NCBI GenBank assembly: GCA_947500415.1
Contig: CANMRT010000002.1
Span: 186,001-250,000 of the forward strand
DNA length: 64,000 bases
Reading direction: 5' to 3'
From: an uncultured Roseicyclus sp.
GTDB taxonomy: Bacteria; Pseudomonadota; Alphaproteobacteria; Rhodobacterales; Rhodobacteraceae
The translations under genes were made by a program, and so were the position numbers. This document shows positions 16,399-24,887 of the stretch, one piece after another. Within the stretch, counting starts at the first letter, position 1. Every line of letters begins with the position of its first letter. Under the pieces are notes generated by a model. It made no database searches, was not told where the DNA came from, and worked only from the letters and a program-made list of their open reading frames with translations.

Positions 16399-18207
16399 CT
16401 ACTCCTCTTCCATCCACCAGACATCAGGCTGCCAGCCGATCCAGTCGCCGTAGATCGGGATGTAGTCGGGGTAATTCAGTTCAGAGTTGAAGGCCAACCG
16501 GCTGATCGGATTGTGATGGAAGGGCACGACGTACCGCTGCGAGATCAGCACCCGATCCAGCGCCCGAACAGCGGCGCGGTAATCGTCCTGGCTCGGCGCG
16601 CTCAGCATCTCGTCGACCATCGCTTCAATCGCCGGATGACAGGCCCCCATCATATTGCGGGAGCCTTCGACCTCGACCATCTCGCAGCCCCAATAAAGGC
16701 GCTGCTCATTACCCGGGCTCAGGCTCAGGCCCCGCCGGTAATAGGTCATATCGAAGTCGTAGACGTCCGTGCGCTCCCGATATTGCGCACTGTCCACCCG
16801 CGTGATCGTCACGTCGATGCCAACCCGGTTCAGCGCCTCGGCGTAGATATTGGCAATGGAGTCGTTCTCAGACGAGCCGGTCTGCAACAGGATTTCAAAC
16901 GTGACGGGCCCATCCGGCCCGGTCATGACACCCTCTTCCACGGTGAACCCGGCTTCTTCCATTAAGGCAATTGCCTGCCGGATCCCTGCGCGGTTCCGCT
17001 CTGATCCATCCGAGACGGGAAGCTCGTAGCCTTCCAGCGCACCCGGCAGCAGATCGTCGGCAAAAGGTGCCAGATACTCAGCCACACGCCCCTCAGCCGC
17101 GCCCGGCTCCATCGAAAGCGGAGAGTTCGCGTAGTATGACGTGATGCGCGGATCAACGCCGCCGTTCACAGTCTGATTGATGAACTCAAAGTTGAACGCC
17201 TGGATCAGCGCCTCACGCACACGCCAATCATCAAACGGAGCACGGCGACTATTCATGACAAAGCCGGTGATGCCGGACGGCCGCTGATGAGCAACCTCCG
17301 CCAACTCAACCTCACCATTCTGGACACGCGGGAAATCGTAATTGTCAGCCCAACCCTGCGCGGAGGTCTCACGCATCGTTGTCACAAGCCCGCTGGTAAA
17401 GGCTTCCCGCATCGCGTTGCCGTCGCCGAAAAATTCCATACGGATTTCGTCGATCACATTGGTCCCGCGCCGGAATGGAACATCCGCACCCCAATAATCC
17501 GGGTTGCGGCGCAGGCTGACGAAACGACCCGCCTCAAAATCATCGATGATATAAGGCGCCGTGGTGATTGGGATATTGGTCAGCCCACTCTCGGTGAACT
17601 CTGTCTCTTCCCATTGGGCCGCCTGAAGGATCGGGCGCAGGCCCATGATCATGGCAAGCTCGCGATCCGCCTCGGCTAGGTTGATGCGAACGGACCGCTC
17701 TCCCGTGGCCTCAATCCCCTCCACACGGGTCCAGGACCCAAGATAACGCGGGTGACCTTGTGTTCCGAGCGTCTCGAACGACCAGATCACATCGTCCACC
17801 GTGACGGGGCTGCCGTCTGAGAACGCCGCTTCTTCGCGCAGAGTGAATTCCACCCAAGTATGATCGTCGGCGACCTCCACCGTTTCGGCTAGAAGACCGT
17901 AGAGCGTAAACGGCTCGTCATAGGAGCGCCCCAGAAGCGATTCGTATGCCAAGAATCGCAGCTGCCAGGGAACCGAACCTTCGCGGATATGAGGATTTAG
18001 CGAATCGAATGAGCCGACTTCACCGGTAACGATTCGCCCGCCCGTGGGGGCATCGGGATTGGCATAGGGTAGATGCGTGAAGTCCGCCGCCAGCGCCGGT
18101 TCTCCATACATGGCGATCCCGTGTGACGGCTCTGCAATGGCAGGGCTGGCCAATGCCAACCCCAGCGCCACAACACCTGCCCTTTTGATGAAACAATGCG
18201 TTTGCAT
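16399..18207 (-). CDS. ABC transporter solute-binding protein, family 5 (YejA-like)
   Basis: 602 residues. A signal peptide (VVALGLALASPAIAEPSHG, about 9-27) precedes the family-5 periplasmic binding fold: LPYANPDAPTGGRIVTGEVG, ESLLGRSYDEPFTLYGLLA, and YAEALNRVGIDVTITRVD. Length and the early HGIAMYGEPALAADF segment resemble the YejA-like group for peptides. No permease or ATPase genes adjoin it, so its partners must be elsewhere. AGGAGG lies 11 bp before the ATG; the palindrome TTGTGCACAA lies between them. It is divergent from an RNA candidate and bdhA. Confidence 0.9.
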   Translation of the reverse strand: MQTHCFIKRAGVVALGLALASPAIAEPSHGIAMYGEPALAADFTHLPYANPDAPTGGRIVTGEVGSFDSLNPHIREGSVPWQLRFLAYESLLGRSYDEPFTLYGLLAETVEVADDHTWVEFTLREEAAFSDGSPVTVDDVIWSFETLGTQGHPRYLGSWTRVEGIEATGERSVRINLAEADRELAMIMGLRPILQAAQWEETEFTESGLTNIPITTAPYIIDDFEAGRFVSLRRNPDYWGADVPFRRGTNVIDEIRMEFFGDGNAMREAFTSGLVTTMRETSAQGWADNYDFPRVQNGEVELAEVAHQRPSGITGFVMNSRRAPFDDWRVREALIQAFNFEFINQTVNGGVDPRITSYYANSPLSMEPGAAEGRVAEYLAPFADDLLPGALEGYELPVSDGSERNRAGIRQAIALMEEAGFTVEEGVMTGPDGPVTFEILLQTGSSENDSIANIYAEALNRVGIDVTITRVDSAQYRERTDVYDFDMTYYRRGLSLSPGNEQRLYWGCEMVEVEGSRNMMGACHPAIEAMVDEMLSAPSQDDYRAAVRALDRVLISQRYVVPFHHNPISRLAFNSELNYPDYIPIYGDWIGWQPDVWWMEEE

Positions 18208-18217
18208 TTGTGCACAA
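18208..18217. promoter_or_regulatory. Palindrome TTGTGCACAA before the solute-binding protein start
   Basis: A perfect 10-bp palindrome directly upstream of the ATG, between ribosome binding site and start. It could be an operator or affect translation. Chance is possible. Confidence 0.25.
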
Positions 18218-18298
18218 TCCTCCTGCGGCCCGATTTTGTTGTAACATCACGCTATCCGGGCCGGATAACGAGGGCAAACTTTTCGGTTGGACATGGGC

Positions 18299-18399
18299 CA
18301 AGTCATTGCTTATAAAGGGGTCACTGCTCGATAGGTTTCTTGCCTGTATGAAACCTGCCTCAATGACTTAACCCTGGCTTCGTGCCAGGGTTTTTTTTT
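18299..18399 (+). ncRNA. Candidate structured RNA with intrinsic terminator
   Basis: On the plus strand, AAGTCATTG (18300-18308) can pair with CAATGACTT (18361-18369), enclosing AGGTTTC/GAAACCT (18333-18339 with 18350-18356, loop TTGCCTGTAT). A strong intrinsic terminator follows at once. A possible promoter TTGGAC-18-TATAAA (18287-18316) overlaps the outer 5' arm, so either the RNA starts upstream and uses the long stem, or starts near 18322 and keeps only the inner hairpin. It may be a free small RNA or a premature-termination leader for bdhA, whose start is 109 bp beyond. No known family recognised. Confidence 0.45.
18370..18399 (+). terminator. Strong intrinsic terminator upstream of bdhA
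   Basis: AACCCTGGC/GCCAGGGTT (18370-18378 with 18384-18392), loop TTCGT, and nine consecutive T from 18391. No plus-strand coding sequence ends just before it, which implies a noncoding transcript or leader. Confidence 0.85.
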
Positions 18400-18507
18400 G
18401 TGCAGGACCCCGCCGATGGCTCGGCAACCCTCCGCCCATCCCACCCTCTGTTCATTTCGCACCTGCAGCATTACCGTGCCGCAAACTCGAACGAACGGAG
18501 CGACCCA

Positions 18508-19293
18508 ATGGCCCTTACCACCGACCTTTCCGGCAAAACCGCAGTGATCACCGGCTCCAACTCCGGCATTGGCCTAGGCGTCGCGCAGGAGCTGGCTCGC
18601 GCCGGTGCGAACGTTATCCTGAATTCATACACCGACCGCGATGAAGACCACGCACTAGCCGAGGGAATCGCCGCCGAACACGGTGTGACGGCCCGCTACA
18701 TCAAAGCTGACCTTTCCAAAGGTAATGAGGCGCGCGCGCTGGTCGAACAGGCGGGCGCTTGCGACATCCTCATCAACAACGCCGGCATCCAGCATGTTGC
18801 CCCCATCGACGAATTCCCGGTCGAGAAGTGGGACGCGATCATGGCGATCATGCTCAACTCCGTCTTCCACACGACGGCCGTGGCCTTGCCAATGATGCGC
18901 GCCGCCGGTTGGGGCCGCGTGATCAACATCTCATCGGCGCACGGCCTGACAGCATCGCCCTACAAATCGGCCTACGTGTCGGCCAAGCACGGTGTGGTCG
19001 GCATGACCAAAGTGGTCGCATTGGAAACCGCGAAAGAGCCGATCACGGCGAACGCCATTTGTCCCGGCTACGTCCTGACCCCTCTGGTCGAAAGCCAAAT
19101 CCCCGATACGGCCAAGAAATACGGAATGACCGAGGAAGAGGCGAAGCAGAAGGTCATCCTCGAACGCCAACCCTCCAAGGAATTCGCAACGACCGAGCAG
19201 CTTGGCGGTTTGGCCGCATTCCTGTGCTCCCCCGCCGCCGATCAGATCACCGGCACAACCATCAGCGTGGACGGCGGCTGGACGGCTTTGTGA
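18508..19293 (+). CDS. bdhA: 3-hydroxybutyrate dehydrogenase
   Basis: 261 residues of the short-chain dehydrogenase family. NAD site: ITGSNSGIGLGVAQELA; NNAGIQHVAPIDEFP; catalytic Ser in INISSAHGLTASPYKSAY and the Tyr-x-x-x-Lys in YVSAKHG. The segments IQHVAPIDEFPVEKWDAIMAI and ICPGYVLTPLVE are typical of D-beta-hydroxybutyrate dehydrogenases, which oxidise D-3-hydroxybutyrate to acetoacetate in polyhydroxybutyrate turnover. Start 18508 follows ACGGAGCGACCC; an upstream in-frame start has no support. Confidence 0.9.
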   Translation: MALTTDLSGKTAVITGSNSGIGLGVAQELARAGANVILNSYTDRDEDHALAEGIAAEHGVTARYIKADLSKGNEARALVEQAGACDILINNAGIQHVAPIDEFPVEKWDAIMAIMLNSVFHTTAVALPMMRAAGWGRVINISSAHGLTASPYKSAYVSAKHGVVGMTKVVALETAKEPITANAICPGYVLTPLVESQIPDTAKKYGMTEEEAKQKVILERQPSKEFATTEQLGGLAAFLCSPAADQITGTTISVDGGWTAL

Positions 19294-19372
19294 CGGAAGC
19301 TTCGATTTCCACGCAAAGCGTCACGAAACTGTTGCATGATGAAAATATGCGACACCCCAAGGAGTGACCAAG

Positions 19373-19810
19373 ATGTCTGAACCAACGCCTGCCGGACGCG
19401 ACAAGCTTGAAATCAGCAACATGTTCCTTTGCGGCTCCACCTTCACCGACGTCAGCCTGAAGGACGCCGAGTTCCGAGATACGCATCTGATGAACGCGCT
19501 TGTCGATGACGTGAACGCACAAGGTATGCGGTTTCACAACGTCAACTTGTCAGAGACGCAATTCAAGGACGTTAATCTGGCTCAGGCGCAGGTCGTCTAC
19601 GCGAATCTGACCGGCTTTTCGGTCACCGATGCCATTATGACCGACGCTTTGATTACCAACGTCAACCTCACCGGCGTGACCCTGTCGAACGTAAACATGA
19701 CCGGGGCCGCGATCAGCAATGCGAATATGTCGGATATGACAATCAATGACATCAAGGTCAGCGACATGATCGCCCTTTGGGAACAGACGCACTCCGATGG
19801 CAACGCCTAA
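19373..19810 (+). CDS. Pentapeptide-repeat-like protein
   Basis: 145 residues. From about residue 35 the sequence cycles every five residues with Val/Asn/Leu/Met at the stacked positions (HNVNLSETQFKDVNLAQAQ, then NVNLTGVTLSNVNMTGAAIS), a degenerate pentapeptide repeat expected to make a right-handed square beta-helix. No enzymatic motif. AAGGAG lies 8 bp before ATG 19373; a GTG 9 bp upstream overlaps that site and is unlikely. The 3' end overlaps the patatin gene by 14 bp, so the two proteins are probably made together. Role unknown; repeats of this type often mediate protein binding. Confidence 0.75.
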   Translation: MSEPTPAGRDKLEISNMFLCGSTFTDVSLKDAEFRDTHLMNALVDDVNAQGMRFHNVNLSETQFKDVNLAQAQVVYANLTGFSVTDAIMTDALITNVNLTGVTLSNVNMTGAAISNANMSDMTINDIKVSDMIALWEQTHSDGNA

Positions 19811-20831
19811 ACGGATCAACCTCGCCCTTCAGGGCGGAGGCGCCCACGGGGCGTTCACGTGGGGCGTGCTGGACGCGATCCTAGCTTGTGAAGAGCTTGA
19901 AATTGCCGCGATGTCCGGCACTTCGGCCGGCGCGTTGAATGGCGCGGCCGTGAAGTCAGGGCTTAGCCGGGGTTCCCGTACTTTAGCCGCTGAGAAACTG
20001 GAAGAGCTTTGGGAACAGGTCGGCGCCATCACAGACGACGCTTTCACGCCCTGGCTCAACATGATCTCGCCGCAGGCTGTCAGTTTTGCCATCGAAAGCT
20101 CCCTGCCCTTCGCGATTGGCGACAGCGTCAGCCGCATGGTCAGCCCCTACGCCAGCGGGCCGTTTTACCGGAACCCGCTCAAGCCGATCGTCTCGAAATT
20201 CGACTACGACCACATTTGTTGCGACGACGGTCCTGCATTCTGCATCTGCGCCACAAACGTACGCACCGGTAAGATCCGCATCTTCTCAGGCGATGAAATC
20301 GCACCTGCCTCCATAATGGCATCCGCCTGCTTGCCCACCATGTTCCGCGCGGTTGAGATCGACGATCCCCAAACCGGCGAGACGGAGGCCTACTGGGACG
20401 GCGGCTATACTGGCAATCCGGCGCTCTTCCCGCTGTTTGGCCCCGACCTGCCGCGCGACGTGGTGATCGTGAACATCAACCCGCTCTACCGAGAAGAGGT
20501 CCCAACGTCGGCCCGTGGTATCCAGAACCGCATCAATGAGATCAGCTTTAACACCTCGCTCCTGCGCGAATTGCGGGCCATCGATTTCGTGCAACGCCTG
20601 CTACACAAAGGCGCCGTGAACGACAACGCGATGAAAGACATGCTGATCCACATGATCGCAGATGACGATCTGATGCGGCAGTTGTCCGTGGCCACCAAAC
20701 TGGTCGCCACACCGCAGATCCTGCATCAATTGCGGGATGCCGGCCGCGCTTCGGCGGAGTCGTTCATCTCCAACCATTTCGACCAAATCGGCGAGGATAG
20801 CACCGTCGATCTGCGCGCCATGTTCGAATAG
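19797..20831 (+). CDS. Patatin-like phospholipase family protein
   Basis: 344 residues. Oxyanion loop LQGGGAHGAFTWGVLD at the N-terminus, nucleophile elbow SGTSAGALNG (G-x-S-x-G), and the dyad Asp in YWDGGYTGNPALFPL. These three define the patatin Ser-Asp hydrolase family, which cleaves acyl chains from lipids. The C-terminal ~100 residues are helical without recognised domain. No signal peptide, so it probably acts in the cytoplasm or at the inner leaflet. Overlaps the pentapeptide-like gene; next to a MIP channel 9 bp downstream. Confidence 0.92.
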   Translation: MATPKRINLALQGGGAHGAFTWGVLDAILACEELEIAAMSGTSAGALNGAAVKSGLSRGSRTLAAEKLEELWEQVGAITDDAFTPWLNMISPQAVSFAIESSLPFAIGDSVSRMVSPYASGPFYRNPLKPIVSKFDYDHICCDDGPAFCICATNVRTGKIRIFSGDEIAPASIMASACLPTMFRAVEIDDPQTGETEAYWDGGYTGNPALFPLFGPDLPRDVVIVNINPLYREEVPTSARGIQNRINEISFNTSLLRELRAIDFVQRLLHKGAVNDNAMKDMLIHMIADDDLMRQLSVATKLVATPQILHQLRDAGRASAESFISNHFDQIGEDSTVDLRAMFE

Positions 20832-20840
20832 GTCAGACAA

Positions 20841-21503
20841 ATGCCCACCCTGCCCCATCGCTTGCTTGCCGAGGCCCTCGGCACCGCTTTTCTGCTGATT
20901 GCTGTTGTCGGCTCGGGCATCATGGCGGAGGCCTTGAGTGGCGGGAACACCGGCCTCGCCCTCCTGGCCAATGCCATTGCGACAGGCGTGGCACTATATG
21001 TGTTGATCACGATCTTCGGCCCTATCTCTGGCGCGCATTTCAATCCAGCAGTCACACTCGTGTTCACCCTGCGGCAGGAAATTACGATTCCCCACGCTGG
21101 CGCCTACATCGCCACGCAAATCGCCGCTGGAATTGCGGGGGTCTGGCTGGCCCATGTGATGTTTGAGCTACCGATCCTTCAGGCCTCAACCACCACGCGG
21201 ACCGGTACTGGACAATGGGCGGCCGAAATCACCGCCACCTTCGGGCTGCTTCTGATAATTCTAGGCGGCTTGCGCCATGCGCCAGCACAAGTCCCTGCAC
21301 TCGTCGCGGCCTACATCACCGGCGCCTATTGGTTCACGGCGTCGACCAGCTTTGCTAACCCCGCCGTCACCATCGCGCGCGCCTTCAGTGACACCTTCGC
21401 AGGCATCGCGCCCGGCGATGTTGCCCCTTTCATCGCCGCTCAAATCACCGGCGCCCTGATTGCCCTGGCGGCCGCGCGCATCCTCTACGCGACGCGCTCC
21501 TGA
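20841..21503 (+). CDS. MIP family channel (aquaporin/glyceroporin-like)
   Basis: 220 residues with six predicted transmembrane segments and the two half-helix motifs GAHFNPAVT (about 64-72) and FANPAVTIARAF (about 172-183), both with intact Asn-Pro-Ala. The Arg five residues after the second motif is the selectivity Arg. It conducts water or small neutral solutes; the pore residues are not enough to choose between water, glycerol or metalloid acids. Downstream of the patatin gene with a 9-bp gap, so probably in the same transcript. Confidence 0.9.
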   Translation: MPTLPHRLLAEALGTAFLLIAVVGSGIMAEALSGGNTGLALLANAIATGVALYVLITIFGPISGAHFNPAVTLVFTLRQEITIPHAGAYIATQIAAGIAGVWLAHVMFELPILQASTTTRTGTGQWAAEITATFGLLLIILGGLRHAPAQVPALVAAYITGAYWFTASTSFANPAVTIARAFSDTFAGIAPGDVAPFIAAQITGALIALAAARILYATRS

Positions 21504-21598
21504 CAAAGCGCTCCCCTCTTTCATCTTGGCAAATGTAACTCCGTCGGAGCACACGGCCCAATGCAGACCGTGCGCGGGGGCAGTGCACTCAAACCCGC

Positions 21599-22225
21599 CT
21601 AGCCGATAGACGTCACCCATAAAATCGTGGCGTCGTCATCGGAGGTTGAGATCACATTGTGCCCCATCGCCGCGTCATAATAGGCGCTGTCGCCGCGCAC
21701 CATATCGATGGGTTGGTAGAATTCCGTGAACAACCGCACAGCCCCGGTCAGCACGTAGAGGAATTCCTCCCCCTCGTGCCGCACCCAGCCGTCGAATTCC
21801 TCAAAACTGCGCGCCCGAATGCGTGCTCTGTATGGCAGCATATTCTTCTGGGTCAGCTGATCGGCGAGCAACTCATGTTCATAGGTCGTCGTGGCATAGG
21901 CTTTCCCCTCGCCGCGCGCGGTCGAGATCAACCGACCACCGGCTTGTGGGGACGCCTTGGGCGTAAACAACTGCGGCACGGAAATGCCCAAGCCCACGGC
22001 CAACTTTTTCAATGCATCATAAGTGGGCGACATCTGCCCATTCTCGATTTTCGACAGCGTCGACCGCGCTAGCCCCGCGTGTTGGGCGGCCTGTTCCAGC
22101 GTCCAGGCACGGGCTTTGCGCAATTCGCGCACGCGCGCAGCCAAATCAACGGGCGCAGGCGGCGCGTCTTCGCCCGAGGCGCGGGCCAGCTGGATCAATG
22201 GGGGCTCACAGGATTGGTCGCTCAT
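21599..22225 (-). CDS. XRE-family regulator with C-terminal cupin
   Basis: 208 residues. The N-terminal HTH_3 domain (about 28-85) reads LRKARAWTLEQAAQHAGLARSTLSKIENGQMSP; the C-terminal cupin_2 part reads HEGEEFLYVLTGAVRLF. Members of this class are usually local repressors whose cupin senses a small molecule. The gene is divergent from a five-gene operon with only 66 bp between starts, so this operon is its likely target. Start 22225 is chosen because the region upstream in frame has no homology and overlaps the divergent gene. Confidence 0.9.
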   Translation of the reverse strand: MSDQSCEPPLIQLARASGEDAPPAPVDLAARVRELRKARAWTLEQAAQHAGLARSTLSKIENGQMSPTYDALKKLAVGLGISVPQLFTPKASPQAGGRLISTARGEGKAYATTTYEHELLADQLTQKNMLPYRARIRARSFEEFDGWVRHEGEEFLYVLTGAVRLFTEFYQPIDMVRGDSAYYDAAMGHNVISTSDDDATILWVTSIG

Positions 22226-22291
22226 GGACTGTGCAGTAGCGCAGGCCGGGCTGCGCTTGCAACCGGACGCGCGCTTGCTTAGGCCCGCGCC

Positions 22292-23761
22292 ATGAAACCG
22301 CCCCGTCATTTCAATATCGTCGAGCACGTCCTGGCGCCCGCGAAAACAGACCCCGACAAGATCGCGCTTGCCGTGCTTGGCCCGTCGCGGGCGGAGCGGT
22401 GGTCCTATGCGCGGCTCGCGGAGGCTGTGGCCTGTGCTGCGGGCGGTTTGCGCGAGCGCGGTGTCCGCCCCGGCGATCACGTGATGCTCCGCCTGACCAA
22501 CTCCGCCACTTTCCCAATCGCCTTTTTGGGCGCAATCGCGGCCCGCGCTATACCCGTCGTGACCTCCGCCGCCTTGACCGCCCGGGAGGTCACAGCCCTC
22601 ACTGCAGTCATCGCTCCAAACGCCATAATCGCCGACCCCAACACCGCCTTGCCTGAGTGCGATGCGCCGGTCTTCGGCCCAGAGGTTCTGGACGGCTCAC
22701 CTATCGAACCCGCCAAATCCTTCGCAGAAGACGCGGCCTACATCGTCTTCACATCAGGCACCTCCGGCAAACCAAAGGCTGTGCGTCATGCCCACCGCGC
22801 GATCTGGGCGCGGGGCATGATGGTTGAGGGCTGGTATGGCCTGCAATCCACAGACCGCGTCCTGCACGCGGGCGCGCTTAACTGGACCTATACGCTCGGC
22901 ACCGGCTTGCTGGACCCTTGGACCATGGGGGCGACCGCTCTGGTGCCCGCCGAGGGCACTGACCCCACCACTCTGGGACTTCTGGCCAAACGCCACGACG
23001 CGACGATCCTCGCGGGCTCCCCCGGCCTTTTCCGCAAATTGCTGGCGCGCGACCTGCCCGCCCTCCCCAAGCTGCGCCACGCGCTCTCTGCGGGCGAGGC
23101 GTTGCCGCCAAGCATCCGCGCGCGTTGGCACGCGACAACCGGCACCGACATTCATGAGGCTTTGGGGATGTCCGAGTGCTCCACTTTTCTGTCAGGCTCT
23201 CCAACTCGCCCCGCTCCCGAAGGCTGCATTGGTTATGCGCAGGAAGGGCGCAATCTAAGCGTCTTGGATAAGACTGGCGCGAGCGTTCCTGACGGCACAA
23301 CAGGCCTTCTTGCCATCCACAAAAGCGATCTGGGCCTCACTTGCGGCACTTCCGGTCCTGACGGCAAGGTGACCCTGCCACTTTCGGGCGACTGGTTTGT
23401 CACGGGCGATCTGGTCACACGCCGCCCAGATGGTGCCTACACCTACCATGGGCGCGCCGATGATGTGCTGACGGCCGGCGGCTTTCGCATCGCACCTGCC
23501 GAAATCGAGGCCGCCTTCGACGGCGCACCAGGCGTCACCGAATGCGCCGCGCTGACCGTTGAACCCAACCCGGAAACCACCCTTCTCGCCCTTGCCTATT
23601 CCGGTACGGCCAGCGAAGATGATCTCGCACGCCAGGCCGAACCCATCCTAGCCAAACACAAACGCCCCCGCGCCTATCTGCGCCTCGACGCTTTGCCGCG
23701 TGGCGGGAACGGCAAACTGAACCGCCGCGCCTTGGCGCACGCGGTAAAGGACCTGATATGA
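22292..23761 (+). CDS. AMP-dependent acyl-CoA synthetase/ligase family protein
   Basis: 489 residues, slightly short for the ANL family. P-loop FTSGTSGKPKAVRHAHRA (about 152-169), LGMSECSTF in place of the usual Gly-x-Thr-Glu motif, GRADDVLTAGGFRIAPAEIE (A8), and the catalytic Lys in RGGNGKLNRRAL near the end. It would activate a carboxylic acid as acyl-AMP and then, most likely, CoA ester. Substrate unknown; the organisation is nearest to ligases for short or aromatic acids. First gene of a five-gene overlapping operon; overlaps the next by ATGA. Confidence 0.87.
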   Translation: MKPPRHFNIVEHVLAPAKTDPDKIALAVLGPSRAERWSYARLAEAVACAAGGLRERGVRPGDHVMLRLTNSATFPIAFLGAIAARAIPVVTSAALTAREVTALTAVIAPNAIIADPNTALPECDAPVFGPEVLDGSPIEPAKSFAEDAAYIVFTSGTSGKPKAVRHAHRAIWARGMMVEGWYGLQSTDRVLHAGALNWTYTLGTGLLDPWTMGATALVPAEGTDPTTLGLLAKRHDATILAGSPGLFRKLLARDLPALPKLRHALSAGEALPPSIRARWHATTGTDIHEALGMSECSTFLSGSPTRPAPEGCIGYAQEGRNLSVLDKTGASVPDGTTGLLAIHKSDLGLTCGTSGPDGKVTLPLSGDWFVTGDLVTRRPDGAYTYHGRADDVLTAGGFRIAPAEIEAAFDGAPGVTECAALTVEPNPETTLLALAYSGTASEDDLARQAEPILAKHKRPRAYLRLDALPRGGNGKLNRRALAHAVKDLI

Positions 23762-24414
23762 TCAAGCTCGACATCCTTTCCGACCCCATCTGCCCTTGGT
23801 GCTACATCGGATGGTCCAACCTCGCCCGCGCTATGGAGGCCAAGGCGAACCACCCTTTCACAATCGAATGGCATCCGTTTCAGTTGAACCCCGACATGCC
23901 CGCCGAAGGCATGGATCGCCGTGCCTATCTGGAGGGTAAATTCGCCGGGAAAGAGAACGCCGTGCGCGCCTATGCCCCCGTTGTCGAGAAGGGCGAAGAG
24001 GCCGGGCTGACGCTCAACCTCGAAAACATCCGCCGTACGCCGAACACGCTCAACGCCCACCGTCTGATCCATTGGGCCGGGATCGAAGGGCGCCAGACGC
24101 CTGCTGTTCTGGCCCTGTTCCGGGCCTATTTCGTTGATGGCCGGGACATCGGTGACATTCCGACCCTCGTGGATATTGCCGAGAGCGTCGGGCTGGACCG
24201 TGCCATGATCGAAAAGCTCTATAACGGCACGTCCGATGCGCAATCCATCCGGGACCGCGATGCCCACGCTCGCGAACGTGGTGTTCAGGCCGTGCCGACT
24301 TTCATCGTCGCCTCGCAACACGCTGTTCCCGGCGCGCAGCCCCCACAGCAATGGGAAGCGATCATCGACGACCTCAACGAACAACTCGCCAAGCATCAAG
24401 AGGCCGAGGGTTGA
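23758..24414 (+). CDS. DsbA family oxidoreductase, FrnE-like
   Basis: 218 residues of the DsbA/2-hydroxychromene-2-carboxylate isomerase superfamily. SDPICPWCYIGW holds the active-site CPWC near residue 12 and VQAVPTFIV the cis-Pro loop. No signal peptide, so it is cytoplasmic like FrnE and related proteins, which act as dithiol oxidoreductases or GSH-dependent isomerases. It overlaps both neighbours by 4 bp. Confidence 0.9.
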   Translation: MIKLDILSDPICPWCYIGWSNLARAMEAKANHPFTIEWHPFQLNPDMPAEGMDRRAYLEGKFAGKENAVRAYAPVVEKGEEAGLTLNLENIRRTPNTLNAHRLIHWAGIEGRQTPAVLALFRAYFVDGRDIGDIPTLVDIAESVGLDRAMIEKLYNGTSDAQSIRDRDAHARERGVQAVPTFIVASQHAVPGAQPPQQWEAIIDDLNEQLAKHQEAEG

Positions 24415-24887
24415 TCACGGCGCACCTTCCGGCGGGCTATGTCTTGGCCCGATCCCAAAGGTGGAGCGGCCTTGTTTTGTGGGCCGCGATGGCCGGGGCC
24501 ATCTTCCCCGACTTCGATCTTTTGTTCTTCTACTTCGTCGACGACCGCGCCATCCACCACCACCGGTATTGGGTCCATGCCCCTGCATTTGCCTTCGCAA
24601 GCTCTGCACTTTTTTACATCGCCGCGCGCCTGTTCGCGCCGCACCTGCGGCCTGCGGCCCTTGCGTTTGGGGCCGCGTGGTTGCTGCACATCTGTCTCGA
24701 CAGCCTGACTGGTGGCATCATGTGGCTCTGGCCATTCTCCGGTGATCTCTTCCGGCTGATCGAAGTGCCCGGCCGCGAAGGAGTGCCATGGTTGGTAGCC
24801 TTCCTGACCCATTGGACGATGGTGTTCGAATTGCTCATCTGGGCCGCAGCGATATGGTTCTTGTGGCGCGCGAGGGCGGAGCGATGA
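24411..24887 (+). CDS. Membrane-bound metal-dependent hydrolase-like protein
   Basis: About 158 residues, four transmembrane segments. The N-terminal TAHLPAGYVLAR and the Asp/His pattern FPDFDLLFFYF, HHHRYWVHAP and LLHICLDSLTGG resemble the YdjM/DUF457 group of predicted membrane metal hydrolases. Start is taken as TTG 24411, which overlaps the preceding TGA (TTGA) like the other junctions of this operon; an upstream ATG would lie deep in the previous gene. Function not known. Confidence 0.75.
   Translation: MITAHLPAGYVLARSQRWSGLVLWAAMAGAIFPDFDLLFFYFVDDRAIHHHRYWVHAPAFAFASSALFYIAARLFAPHLRPAALAFGAAWLLHICLDSLTGGIMWLWPFSGDLFRLIEVPGREGVPWLVAFLTHWTMVFELLIWAAAIWFLWRARAER

Noticed and set aside
18300-18369. 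tRNA-like fold in the 18.3-kb element
   Set aside because: A 9-bp outer stem is present, but no D/T arm, no GTTCGA loop and no CCA end.
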